From assembly GCF_017356015.1 (NCBI RefSeq), contig NZ_JAFIQV010000031.1, forward strand, positions 32,216 to 96,215: DNA of 64,000 nucleotides, given 5' to 3'. Source of the DNA: Azospirillum sp. SYSU D00513 (GTDB taxonomy: Bacteria; Pseudomonadota; Alphaproteobacteria; Azospirillales; Azospirillaceae). The position numbers and the translations under genes are program-made. The notes beneath the pieces were generated by a model. The model was not told the DNA's origin. It saw only the letters and a program-made list of their open reading frames with translations, and did no database searches. Positions 37,076-45,790 of the stretch are shown piece after piece; the first letter of the stretch is position 1; every line of letters begins with the position of its first letter.

Positions 37076-37357
37076 TCAGATCTTCAGATATTCCGGATCC
37101 AGCGCGCCGTGGCGGAAGGGGATCCAGTCCTTGTGGTCGGTGCGGTACTGAAGGCCGTAGGGATTCGTGAAGAAGATCTTCTGGAGCGGCTGGCCGCCCT
37201 CGCGCTTGGTCCGTTCCAGGTCGATCAGGCCCGAGGGGACGAAGATCTTCTCCCAAAGCTCGGCGTTGTCCACCTCGCGACCGGCGTTCTTCACGTAGTC
37301 GCGCGCGGCGTCGCTCAGCTTCCAGGCCTCTTCGACCATCTCGTAATAGTCAACCAT
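37076..37357 (-). CDS. Small conserved-looking protein of unknown function
   Basis: 93 residues with a good GAGGGC ribosome-binding site before the ATG at 37357. The N-terminus is acidic and helical (DYYEMVEEAWKLSDAARDY). The C-terminal half is aromatic and charged (FFTNPYGLQYRTDHKDWIPF). Low Arg/Pro content and balanced composition support a real protein. No family was recognised. Confidence 0.75.
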   Translation of the reverse strand: MVDYYEMVEEAWKLSDAARDYVKNAGREVDNAELWEKIFVPSGLIDLERTKREGGQPLQKIFFTNPYGLQYRTDHKDWIPFRHGALDPEYLKI

Positions 37358-37559
37358 GCTTTGCCCTCGGATATGGAACCGCGTCCCGGCGCCGGGTCCG
37401 GCACCTTTGGTCCCGTTATAGCGCATGGACGGCCACTGGCAAGGATGCCGGTAGAGGAGGAAAGGGGGTTCCGCGCAAGAAGCGCTTGACCGCCGCCGCC
37501 GGACGGGTGCCAATCTGCGCCGCCGACGGGCCATGGACGCGTTTTTCGGGAGTTTTCGT

Positions 37560-38429
37560 ATGAAGGGCATCATTCTGGCCGGCGGATCCGGCACCCGGCT
37601 CTACCCAGTGACCCATGTGGTCAGCAAGCAGCTTCTCCCCATCTACGACAAGCCCCTGATCTATTACCCCTTGTCCACGCTGATGCTGGCGGGCGTCCGC
37701 GACATCCTGATCATCACCACCCCCCAGGACAACGCGCTGTTCCAGACCCTGCTGCGCGACGGCAGCCATCTGGGCATCCGCATCCAGTACGCGGTGCAGC
37801 CCAAGCCCGAGGGGCTCGCGCAGGCCTTCCTGATCGGGCGGGAGTTCATCGGCGACGACCCGGTCTGCCTCGTGCTCGGCGACAACATCTTCTACGGCCA
37901 CGGCCTGACCGACCAGCTCCGCCGCGCCGCCGCGCAAGCCGAGGGCGCGACCGTCTTCGGCTACCGCGTGCAGGATCCGGAGCGCTATGGCGTGGTCGAG
38001 TTCGATGCCGCCGGCAAGGCCGTCAGCATCGAGGAAAAGCCGGCCAAGCCGCGCTCCAACTACGCCGTGACCGGTCTCTATTTCTACGACAACCGCGTCG
38101 TCCGCATCGCCGAGACCATCAAGCCCTCGCCACGCGGCGAGCTGGAGATCACGGACGTCAACCTCCGCTACCTGGAGGAGGGAACGCTCCGCGTGGAGCT
38201 GATGGGCCGCGGCTTCGCATGGCTCGACACCGGCACCCACGCCTCGCTGCTCCAGGCCTCGGAATTCGTGAAGACGGTGGAGGAGCGCCAGGGCCTGAAG
38301 ATCGCCTGCATCGAGGAGGTCGCCTACCAGATGGGCTACATCGGCGACGCGGAACTGGCAGAACTGGCCAAGCCGCTCGCCAAGAACGGCTACGGCAAGT
38401 ACCTGCTGGACCTGATCGGCAAGCGCTGA
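37560..38429 (+). CDS. rfbA: Glucose-1-phosphate thymidylyltransferase
   Basis: RfbA makes dTDP-glucose, the entry to dTDP-rhamnose. 289 residues, with the nucleotide-binding signature LAGGSGTRLYPVT, the substrate motif KPEGLAQAFLIG, and GDNIFYG. The ATG at 37560 has GGGAG upstream. It is separated from rfbBD by 6.8 kb with pseBC in between, so the rhamnose genes are dispersed. Array 1 of the CRISPR locus begins about 125 nt downstream. Confidence 0.95.
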   Translation: MKGIILAGGSGTRLYPVTHVVSKQLLPIYDKPLIYYPLSTLMLAGVRDILIITTPQDNALFQTLLRDGSHLGIRIQYAVQPKPEGLAQAFLIGREFIGDDPVCLVLGDNIFYGHGLTDQLRRAAAQAEGATVFGYRVQDPERYGVVEFDAAGKAVSIEEKPAKPRSNYAVTGLYFYDNRVVRIAETIKPSPRGELEITDVNLRYLEEGTLRVELMGRGFAWLDTGTHASLLQASEFVKTVEERQGLKIACIEEVAYQMGYIGDAELAELAKPLAKNGYGKYLLDLIGKR

Positions 38430-38555
38430 CGCCGCACCGGCGGCGCCCGCACCGGGGCGCCTCCGGGATTGCTTGTGTTTCTGGGACGGGCATGTGGGTG
38501 CGGGGCGCTTCCCCGGCCGTTACGCCCGTCCACTCTCACCCGAAGTGGCCGGTTG

Positions 38556-38855
38556 TTTTGAACTGCACTCCTGGATGAGGCGTGCACGCCCACTTGATGT
38601 GCTTTAGCACAGGTGACACCGGTTTCAATCCACCCCCCCGCATGAGGGGTGACTCACCTCCTCCGCTGTGCCGTTGAAAACAAGCACGTTTCAATCCACA
38701 CCCCCGCATGAGGGGTGACCAGCTTTTCGAGGGGCTCGACCCGACACAGATTTCCGTTTCAATCCACACCCCCGCATGAGGGGTGACGAGAACATCAACC
38801 GGAGCGACATGCACCCGCTCGAGGTTTCAATCCACACCCCCGCATGAGGGGTGAC
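38556..38855 (-). CRISPR. CRISPR array 1 (type I-C), cut off from its leader
   Basis: Read on the minus strand, 32-nt repeats end in GGTGTGGATTGAAAC. Intact copies are at 38824-38855, 38756-38787, 38688-38719 and 38622-38653 (the last with one change), and a degenerate terminal copy is at 38556-38587. Four spacers of 34-36 nt separate them. The leader side is the right-hand end, because degeneration is at the left and a leader homologous to that of array 2 lies beyond the IS element. The repeat differs from the array 2 repeat at three positions in the left half (C7T, T9C, A11G). Confidence 0.95.
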
Positions 38856-38861
38856 CGCTTC

Positions 38862-40562
38862 GTAACAGGGGCAAAAGGCCGGGCACTGAGCTGGGCTGAG
38901 GGGTTGCCATCAGCGTGGATCGGGCGATGTGTATTGGCATGCCGAGCGCGGAACGCCCGTCTTTGTCCGGCCTGTCGCGTGGCGACCTTGAAGCCCTGCT
39001 GGAACGTCTGCTGGCGGAGAATGCCGCCCTGAAGCAGATGGTGGCAGAGCTGCGTGCCGAGGTGGCGCAGCTGAAAGGCGTGAAGGGCAAGCCGGAGATC
39101 AAGCCGGCCGGCAAGCCGAGCGGCATGGAAGCGGCGACAGGGGCTTCGGCCGAAGGGCGGCCGCGCCGGCGGCGCGGGCGGGCTGGCAAGGTGTCCAAGA
39201 GGGTGGCCTGCGAGGATCGCGTCCTGTCCGCGGCCGTGCCGGAAGGGTCGCGCTTCAAGGGTTATGAGGACTTCACCGTCCAAGAGCTGGAACTGCGGGC
39301 ACGGCGCATCCGCTTCCGCCGGGAACGCTGGGCCACGCCGGATGGGCGGTGTGTGCTGGCGCCGTTGCCGGCCGGGATCGCCGGCCATCTTGGCCCGGAG
39401 TTGCAGCGCTTCGTGCTGTTCCAATACCACCGCGGCCAAACCACCATTCCTCGCCTGGCCGCCCTGCTTGGCGATCTGGGCCTCGACGTCTCCAAGCGCC
39501 AGATCGTGCGCCTGCTCACCCGGAACAGCACCATGCTGGAGGAGGCCGGCGCGGTGCTGCGGGCCGGATTGGAGACGGCGTCCTGGCTCACCGTGGACGA
39601 CACCGGCGCACGCCACAAGGGCGCCAACGGCGTGTGCACGCAGCTGGGCGACGACCGCTTCACCGCCTTCGTGACCACAGGCTCCAAGAGCCGGCTGAAC
39701 TTCCTGGAACTGCTGCGCGCCGGCCACGAGGATTACGTGATCAACGCCGCGGCGCTGGAGTACATGCGCAAGCGCGGCGTGCCCTTGGGCGCGGTTGCCC
39801 GGCTGGAGGCGCAGTCCACACGCCGCTTCGCCGATGAGGCCACGTGGCTGGACCATCTGCGCCGGCTGGACTGGCCGACCCGTGCCCATCAGCTCGACCC
39901 GGTGCGGCTGGCCACCGAAGGAGCGCTGTGGGGCAGCATCAACGCCCATGGCCTGCTGCCGGACACGGTCATCGTCAGCGACGATGCCGGCCAGTTCGAC
40001 GTCGGCCTGCACGCGCTGTGCTGGGTCCATGCCGAACGGCTGGTGCACAAGCTCGACACCTTCACCCCGGCCCAGCACACCGCCCAGCAGCACGTCCGCT
40101 CGCTGATCTGGTGGTTCTATGCCGACCTCAAGACCTATCAGAGAGCCCCCACCCCACGGCGGCGGGCGCAACTGCGGGCGCGCTTCGAGCGCATCTTCCA
40201 GCGCCGGACCGGCTTTTCCACCCTGGACCGCCTGCTCGCAAGGCTGCGGGCCAACGGGAAGGAACTGCTGCGCGTGCTCGACCGTCCCGACATTCCCCTG
40301 CACACCAATGGCTCGGAGAATGACCTGCGCGGTCACGTCACGCGCCGCAAGGTAAGCGGCGGCACCCGGTCCGACCAGGGACGTGACGCACGCGACGGCT
40401 TCCTCGGCCTGATGAAAACCTGCGCCAAGCTCGGCATCGCCTTCTGGGACTTCCTCGGCCATCACCTTGGCGTGCCGGACAGCGAACACGTCTCTTACCT
40501 GCCCGACATCATTCGCCAGCGCGCTGCCCAGCCGTGACTGCCCGGCCTTTTGCCCCTGTTAC
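38862..40562 (+). mobile_element. IS66-family element, ISBst12-like, 1701 bp
   Basis: Perfect 24-bp terminal inverted repeats lie at 38862-38885 (starting GTAACAGGGGCAAAAGG) and 40539-40562. The 8-bp target duplication ACCGCTTC is at 38854-38861 and 40563-40570. Only one transposase gene and no tnpA/tnpB lies inside, as in the ISBst12 subgroup of IS66, which also makes 8-bp duplications. Intact ends and duplication suggest recent insertion. The site is 6 bp from the first repeat of CRISPR array 1, in its leader. Confidence 0.96.
38915..40537 (+). CDS. tnpC: IS66-family transposase (TnpC type)
   Basis: 540 residues from a GTG at 38915; an ATG at 38927 is an alternative. The N-terminal coiled coil (LEALLERLLAENAALKQMVAEL) precedes a zinc-finger-less basic linker (GRPRRRRGRAGK). 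The DDE catalytic residues are visible in TVDDTGARH, VSDDAGQFD and NGSENDLRG. It fills the element between the inverted repeats, and the stop lies just 1 nt before the right repeat. The gene is intact, so the element may still be mobile. Confidence 0.93.
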   Translation: MDRAMCIGMPSAERPSLSGLSRGDLEALLERLLAENAALKQMVAELRAEVAQLKGVKGKPEIKPAGKPSGMEAATGASAEGRPRRRRGRAGKVSKRVACEDRVLSAAVPEGSRFKGYEDFTVQELELRARRIRFRRERWATPDGRCVLAPLPAGIAGHLGPELQRFVLFQYHRGQTTIPRLAALLGDLGLDVSKRQIVRLLTRNSTMLEEAGAVLRAGLETASWLTVDDTGARHKGANGVCTQLGDDRFTAFVTTGSKSRLNFLELLRAGHEDYVINAAALEYMRKRGVPLGAVARLEAQSTRRFADEATWLDHLRRLDWPTRAHQLDPVRLATEGALWGSINAHGLLPDTVIVSDDAGQFDVGLHALCWVHAERLVHKLDTFTPAQHTAQQHVRSLIWWFYADLKTYQRAPTPRRRAQLRARFERIFQRRTGFSTLDRLLARLRANGKELLRVLDRPDIPLHTNGSENDLRGHVTRRKVSGGTRSDQGRDARDGFLGLMKTCAKLGIAFWDFLGHHLGVPDSEHVSYLPDIIRQRAAQP

Positions 40563-40741
40563 ACCGCTTCATTGTAACTCGTTGTTCTGACGAATGAAAT
40601 CCGAACGCTTGCGCGAAGGTCGCTATTTTTGGCGTTCTCTCCGAAAGGTTCTCGCGGGCGCAAGGCCCAATCCATTGATGCGCTTGGTTTTCGGGATCGC
40701 GCGAACCTCCTGGGGATTTCATGGGCGCTTGGGGTTCGCGC
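40563..40741 (-). promoter_or_regulatory. Leader of CRISPR array 1, separated from the array by the IS element
   Basis: On the minus strand a 24-nt block (40718-40741) is identical to 48705-48728 in the array 2 leader; downstream blocks also match (GGAGG...TTCGC...CGAAAACC). The leader end is TTACAATGAAGCG, against TTACAGTGAGGCG at array 2. With the element removed and one target copy kept, the 24-nt block would lie 153 nt from the repeat, against 154 nt in array 2. The rest of the gap to cas3 (40742-40825) must hold the cas3 promoter. Confidence 0.85.
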
Positions 40742-40825
40742 GGCGGCTTGTCCGCATGCGGGAATTGTGAAGGTGGATTATCTGTACCACCATCCCTCGC
40801 AGGACCGAACAGCGGGAGGCGCATC

Positions 40826-43126
40826 ATGGAATGGTATGCCCATACGCCGAAAAATCCAGAGGAACCGAAGGAGCCTCTGCGCCTCCATCTGCTGCGTGTG
40901 GCGGCGCGGGCGGAGGCGTTCGCGGCGGGGATGATCCCCGGGGATGACCGGGTGACGGCCTTGGCGCGTGCCCTTGGCCTGCTGCACGACGCGGGCAAGT
41001 ACGCGGACGCGTTCCAACGATTGCTGAAGGACGAGCCCGGCCGGGTCGATCACTCCACGGCCGGCGCCCTGTTCGCGCTGGAGCGCTATGGCCGGAACGC
41101 CCTGCCCGGCTGGGCGCTGGCCTATGCGGTGGCGGGCCACCACGCCGGCCTTCCGGATGGCGGCGGCGCCGGGGGCGGCAGCGTCGATGGCGGCACCCTG
41201 GCGGCACGCCTCGCCAAGCCGAAGGTCGGCGAGCCCTCCCGCGCGGGGTTCGAGGAGGAGGTCGCCGCCCTGCTTCCGCCCGAACTGTCGGCTTCTCGGA
41301 TGGCCGACTGTTTCGCTGAGGCGCTGTTCACGCGCATGCTCTTCTCCTGCCTGACCGATGCCGACGCGCTGGCGACGGAGGGCTACACCGACCCCGAGAC
41401 GGCGGCCCTGCGCGGCGGGCAGCTGGACTTGCCGACGCTGGCGGCGGCCCTGCGGCTGCATCTGGCGGTGAAGGCGGCCGGTGCCAGCCCCTCCCCCGTC
41501 AACCGCATCCGCGCCGAGGTGTTGGAACGCTGCCGGAGCGCCGCCGGCCTTTCGCCGGGCTTCTTCTCGCTCGCCGTGCCGACGGGCGGCGGAAAGACCC
41601 TGTCATCGCTGTCCTTCGCGCTGGACCATGCGCTCGCCCACGGGCTGCGCCGCGTGATCTACGTTATCCCCTACCTGTCGATCATCGAGCAGACGGCGGA
41701 GGTCTTCCGGAACGAGGCCTTCCTCGGTCTGCCCGGCGCGGTGCTGGAGCATCACTCCGCCTACAGCCCGCGCGGCGGCTACAAGGAGGGCGATGAGGAA
41801 GGGATCGGCCCCGACCGGCACAAGCTGGCGGCGGAGAACTGGGACGCGCCGGTCACCGTCACCACCGCCGTCCAGTTCTTCGAATCCTTCTTCGCCGCCC
41901 GCCCCTCGCGCTGCCGCAAGCTGCACAACGTCGCCCGCTCCGTCATCGTGCTGGACGAGGCGCAGCTCCTTCCCCTGCCCCACCTGCGCCCCTGCCTCGC
42001 CCTGCTCGACGCGCTGATCCGCGATTACGGCTGCACCGTCCTGCTGAGCACCGCGACCCAGCCCGCGCTCGACCTGGACAAGCCGCTGTCCTTCGGCCTG
42101 TCCGGCATCCGGCCGATCATGCCGGAGGCCGGCGCCCCGGACCTGCACGAGGCCATGAGGCGCGTCGCGGTGGAGCATGCCGGGCTGCTCGACGACGAGG
42201 CGCTGGCCGACCGCATGGAGAAGGCCGACCGTATGAAGGGGGCCGGTCAGGCGCTCTGCGTGCTCGACACGCGCGGCCACGCCGCCGAGCTGTACCGGGC
42301 GCTGGAGGAGCGAGGGGTGGACGGCCTGTATCACCTCTCCGCCGCCATGTGCGCCGAACACCGGTCCACCGTGCTGGCCGCCATCCGCGCCGACCTGGAG
42401 GCCAAGCGCCCGTGCCGGGTGGTCAGCACGCAGCTCGTGGAAGCGGGCGTGGACGTCGATTTCCCCCTGGTTCTGCGAGCCATGGCCGGGCTCGACTCCA
42501 TCGCCCAGAGCGCGGGGCGCTGCAACCGGGAGGGACGGCTGGAGGGCGGATTGGGCCGCGTCGTGGTGTTCGAGACGGCGCGGCGGAACGGCCTCGCCGA
42601 CCTGAAACGGCGGCGCGACATCACCGAAGAACTCATGAGCGGCCGGGACTGGGCCGAGGCCCTGCACCCCGACGTGCTGTCGGCCTATTTCCGCCGGCTC
42701 TACGGCGCGGACAAGCGCAAGCGCACGGGCAGCGGCGGCGATCCCTACGACCTCGCGGAGGCCTGGAAGCGCTTCGCGGCCTGCACCCGGCGTGACTCCC
42801 TGCCCTTCCGTTCCGTGGCCGCCGATTTCCACCTGATCGACAACGAACAGGTGGCGGTCATCACCCCCTATACGGAAGAGGCGCGGGACTGGGCCGCCGC
42901 CTTGCAGGCCAGCCCGCATCCCGGCTCCTTCGCCCGCAAGCTGCAACGCTACACCGTCACCATTCCACGCGGGCAGCTCGACCGGCTGATGGCCGCCGAG
43001 GTCATTAAAGCCGTCGGCGAAAAAGGAGAGTTCCTCCTGCTGACCGACCCCAAGCGCTACGACCTGAAGCTTGGGCTGGACGCGCGTGACCCGAGGGACC
43101 GTATGGAGTTGGAGAATATTCAGTAG
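40826..43126 (+). CDS. cas3: CRISPR-associated nuclease-helicase Cas3 (type I-C)
   Basis: 766 residues. An N-terminal HD nuclease has metal ligands His54-Asp55 in LLHDAGKYAD, Asp75-His76 in DHSTAG, and His105-His106 in GHHAG. The SF2 helicase has Walker A PTGGGKT at 252-258, DEAQ in VLDEAQLLPLPH, STATQP (motif III) and QSAGRCNREG (motif VI). The ATG at 40826 has AGCGGGAGG upstream. It unwinds and degrades the DNA strand bound by Cascade. It is the first gene of the cas operon and is separated from cas5c by a 152-nt AT-rich gap. Confidence 0.97.
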   Translation: MEWYAHTPKNPEEPKEPLRLHLLRVAARAEAFAAGMIPGDDRVTALARALGLLHDAGKYADAFQRLLKDEPGRVDHSTAGALFALERYGRNALPGWALAYAVAGHHAGLPDGGGAGGGSVDGGTLAARLAKPKVGEPSRAGFEEEVAALLPPELSASRMADCFAEALFTRMLFSCLTDADALATEGYTDPETAALRGGQLDLPTLAAALRLHLAVKAAGASPSPVNRIRAEVLERCRSAAGLSPGFFSLAVPTGGGKTLSSLSFALDHALAHGLRRVIYVIPYLSIIEQTAEVFRNEAFLGLPGAVLEHHSAYSPRGGYKEGDEEGIGPDRHKLAAENWDAPVTVTTAVQFFESFFAARPSRCRKLHNVARSVIVLDEAQLLPLPHLRPCLALLDALIRDYGCTVLLSTATQPALDLDKPLSFGLSGIRPIMPEAGAPDLHEAMRRVAVEHAGLLDDEALADRMEKADRMKGAGQALCVLDTRGHAAELYRALEERGVDGLYHLSAAMCAEHRSTVLAAIRADLEAKRPCRVVSTQLVEAGVDVDFPLVLRAMAGLDSIAQSAGRCNREGRLEGGLGRVVVFETARRNGLADLKRRRDITEELMSGRDWAEALHPDVLSAYFRRLYGADKRKRTGSGGDPYDLAEAWKRFAACTRRDSLPFRSVAADFHLIDNEQVAVITPYTEEARDWAAALQASPHPGSFARKLQRYTVTIPRGQLDRLMAAEVIKAVGEKGEFLLLTDPKRYDLKLGLDARDPRDRMELENIQ

Positions 43127-43278
43127 TTTTTCTCTCACCAAGTCGTAGGTGTGCGAAGTAATGTTTGGTCTTGTGTTAAGATATATTAACCAATATGGCG
43201 GTGTTTTCTAGATCTTGACAGGGATTGATTATAAAGAACAGCATTGGCCCATGAACAACATGGGCGGTGAGGAAGATT
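43127..43278 (+). promoter_or_regulatory. AT-rich gap, possible internal promoter of cas5c-cas2
   Basis: These 152 nt are far richer in A+T than the surrounding genes (for example TTAAGATATATTAACC near 43178) and contain a TTGACA at 43216-43221. No matching -10 at canonical spacing was seen with certainty, so promoter placement is uncertain. It would allow expression of the Cascade and adaptation genes separately from cas3. Confidence 0.4.
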
Positions 43279-43938
43279 ATGCCCAACGGCATAACTGTTC
43301 GCGTTCACGGTGACCGCGCTCTGTTCTCTCGCCCGGAAATGAAGGCAGAGCGGGTCTCCTACGACATCATCACGCCGTCCGCCGCGTGCGGCATTCTCGA
43401 AGCCATTCACTGGAAGCCAGCCATCCGCTGGGTCGTGGACCGGATCCGGGTGCTGAAGCCGATCCGCTTCGACACGGTGCGGCGCAACGAGGTGGCGTCG
43501 AAGGCGTCCTATGCCTCGGCGCGGCAGGCGATGGCCGGCGGGGCGGCGGTCGCGCTCCACCCGGAGGAGGACCGGCAGCAGCGCGCCAGCGTCTTCCTGC
43601 GCGACGTGGACTACGTCATCGACGCGCATTTCGAGATGACCGGCCGGGCCGGGCCGCAGGACAATCCCGGCAAGCACGCGGAGATGGCGCGCCGGCGCAT
43701 CGCCAAGGGGCAGTGCGTCTGGCAGCCCTGTTTCGGCTGCCGCGAGTTCCCCGCCTATTTCGAGCCGGCCCCGGAGATCCCGCCCGACCCGCCGGACGAC
43801 CTGCGCGGCACCCGCGACCTGGGCTGGATGCTGCATGAGATCGACTTCGCGGACGGCATGACGCCGCGCTTCTTCCGCGCGGAACTGGTGGACGGTGTGC
43901 TGGACGTCCAGGCCTGCCTGCGGCGGAGCGGCCTATGA
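43279..43938 (+). CDS. cas5c: Cas5c (Cas5d), Cascade subunit and pre-crRNA endonuclease
   Basis: 219 residues. In type I-C this protein replaces Cas6: it cuts the repeat RNA and stays on the crRNA 5' handle. The RAMP-type start VRVHGDRALFSRPEMKAERVSY, given here by its RVHGD and PEMKAERVSY elements, and the GILEAIHWKP motif are typical. The ATG at 43279 has GAGGAAG 5 nt upstream; a GTG at 43267 is in frame. It overlaps cas8c by 4 nt (ATGA). Confidence 0.95.
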   Translation: MPNGITVRVHGDRALFSRPEMKAERVSYDIITPSAACGILEAIHWKPAIRWVVDRIRVLKPIRFDTVRRNEVASKASYASARQAMAGGAAVALHPEEDRQQRASVFLRDVDYVIDAHFEMTGRAGPQDNPGKHAEMARRRIAKGQCVWQPCFGCREFPAYFEPAPEIPPDPPDDLRGTRDLGWMLHEIDFADGMTPRFFRAELVDGVLDVQACLRRSGL

Positions 43939-45785
43939 TCATCACCGAACTCCATCGCCTTTACGAGCGGCTGCGCGACGCCGGCACGCTCCCGCCCTAC
44001 GGCTATTCGCTGGAAAAGGTGACCGGCTGCATCGTGCTTAAGCCGGACGGCAGCGTCTTCGCCGTGCGGGACGAACGGCGCGACGAGGAGACCGGCAAGA
44101 AGGGCAAGACGGTCAAGCGCCCGAGCCTGCTGGACGTGCCGCAGCCGCCGCGCCGGACCTCCGGCATCAAGGCGGGTTTCCTGTGCGATTCCGCCGGCTA
44201 CCTGTTCGGCACGGCGGAGGGCAAGGCGGACCGCGCCCTGGACCAGTTCGCGGCCTCGCGGGAGCGGCACGAAGCCGTCTTGAACGACGTCGATCACCCC
44301 TGGGCGCGCGCGGTGCTCGCCTTCTTCCGGAGCTGGACGCCCGGCGTGACGCCGGAGATGAGCGATCCGGAGATCCTGTCCGGCTGGCTCGTCTTCCGCA
44401 TGATCAACGATGACGACTACGTCCACGACTCGCCGGAAATCCAGGCCGCCTGGGAGCGCGCCATGGAGGCGGACGCGGTCGGGGCGGTCACCGGCCAGTG
44501 TCTCGCCACCGGCGAGATGGACCAGCCCATCGCGCCGACGCACCCCGCCGTCAAGGGCGTGCCGGGCGCGCAGATGGCGGGTGCCGCGCTGGTTTCCTTC
44601 AACGCCGGGGCTTACGAATCCTACGGCAAGGCGCAGAACCTCAACGCCCCCGTCTCCGCCCGCGTGGCGCATGGCTACACCTCGGCCCTGAACCATCTGC
44701 TGAGCCAGCGCGGCAAGCGCCATCTGGTCATCGGCCCGGTGTCGGTCGTCTTCTGGACCGACCGGCCGACGCAGTTCGAATCCGACTTCGCCGCCGCCGC
44801 CCGACCGGAATTCTCCGCCGAGGACGAGACCCGCGCCGAGGCGGTCCGGAGCGCCCTGCAACGGCTCGCCCAGGGGCGCAAGGCCATGCCGCCGGACGAG
44901 CAGGGCGCGCGTTTCTTCGTGCTGGGCCTGTCGCCGAACGCGGCGCGGCTGGCGGTGCGCTTCTGGAGCAGCGACAGGCTGGGCGTCATGGCCGACCGCG
45001 TGGCGGAGCATCTGTCCGACATCCGGTTGGTCCGCCAGTGGGACTGGCAGCCGGAGTTCCCGTCGCTCTGGGCGCTCGCCATGGAGACCAAGGTCAAGTA
45101 CCGGGGCGACGGCGACAACGCCAAGCCCGACCCGAACGACGAGGGGCTCGCCAAGCTCTACGGCGACCTTCTGCGCGCGATGCTGAGCGGCGGCTCCTAC
45201 CCCGCCAGCGTGCTGGCGGTGCTGCTCGACCGCATCCGCGCCGATCAGGTCGTCAACCACCCGCGCGTCGCGCTGATCAAGGCGGTGCTGACCCGCCGCG
45301 CCCGGCTGGCCGGGGATGGCCGGACCGAGGACCTCCAGGCCGATGGCATCCAAGAAGAGGGGAACAATCTCGTGGGCCTCGACGAATCCCGCACCGATCC
45401 TGGCTACCGGCTCGGCCGTCTTTTCGCCGTGCTGGAGCGCATCCAGCAGGCCGCCGCCGAAGGGCGCGACCTCAACGCCACCATCCGGGACAAGCACATC
45501 GGCTCCGCCTCGGCCACGCCGCGCGCCTCCTTCCCCTTCCTTCTGGATCTGGCGCAGAAGCACCTGAAGAAGGTGCGTGGGAGCAAGGCCGGGCTCGCCC
45601 GCGTGCTGGACACGCGCCTTGCCGAGATCCAGGAGCCGCTGACCGGATTCCCCGCCACGCTGAGCCTGGAGGAACGCGGCCTCTTCTTCCTTGGCTACTA
45701 CCACGAGCGCGCCCACCGCAAGTCCGACAAGGCCGCGGATGCCGAGCCGTCCGACGCCGCCGAAACCCTTTCCGATCCGGAGTGA
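43935..45785 (+). CDS. cas8c: Cas8c (Csd1), large subunit of I-C Cascade
   Basis: 616 residues, the PAM-reading large subunit, whose gene also encodes the small Cas11c subunit from an internal start in studied I-C systems. The family's early PPYGYSLEKVTGCIVLKPDG segment (key PYGYS) and the later NAGAYESYG and RLAVRFW motifs are present. An internal ATG near the last third (for example 45081) could give a Cas11c-like product. It overlaps cas5c and is followed 5 nt later by cas7c. Confidence 0.95.
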   Translation: MIITELHRLYERLRDAGTLPPYGYSLEKVTGCIVLKPDGSVFAVRDERRDEETGKKGKTVKRPSLLDVPQPPRRTSGIKAGFLCDSAGYLFGTAEGKADRALDQFAASRERHEAVLNDVDHPWARAVLAFFRSWTPGVTPEMSDPEILSGWLVFRMINDDDYVHDSPEIQAAWERAMEADAVGAVTGQCLATGEMDQPIAPTHPAVKGVPGAQMAGAALVSFNAGAYESYGKAQNLNAPVSARVAHGYTSALNHLLSQRGKRHLVIGPVSVVFWTDRPTQFESDFAAAARPEFSAEDETRAEAVRSALQRLAQGRKAMPPDEQGARFFVLGLSPNAARLAVRFWSSDRLGVMADRVAEHLSDIRLVRQWDWQPEFPSLWALAMETKVKYRGDGDNAKPDPNDEGLAKLYGDLLRAMLSGGSYPASVLAVLLDRIRADQVVNHPRVALIKAVLTRRARLAGDGRTEDLQADGIQEEGNNLVGLDESRTDPGYRLGRLFAVLERIQQAAAEGRDLNATIRDKHIGSASATPRASFPFLLDLAQKHLKKVRGSKAGLARVLDTRLAEIQEPLTGFPATLSLEERGLFFLGYYHERAHRKSDKAADAEPSDAAETLSDPE

Positions 45786-45790
45786 AACCC

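Noticed and set aside
38441..38462. Terminator after rfbA (GGCGCC inverted repeat)
   Set aside because: Only a 6-bp stem, no T-run, common in high-GC sequence.
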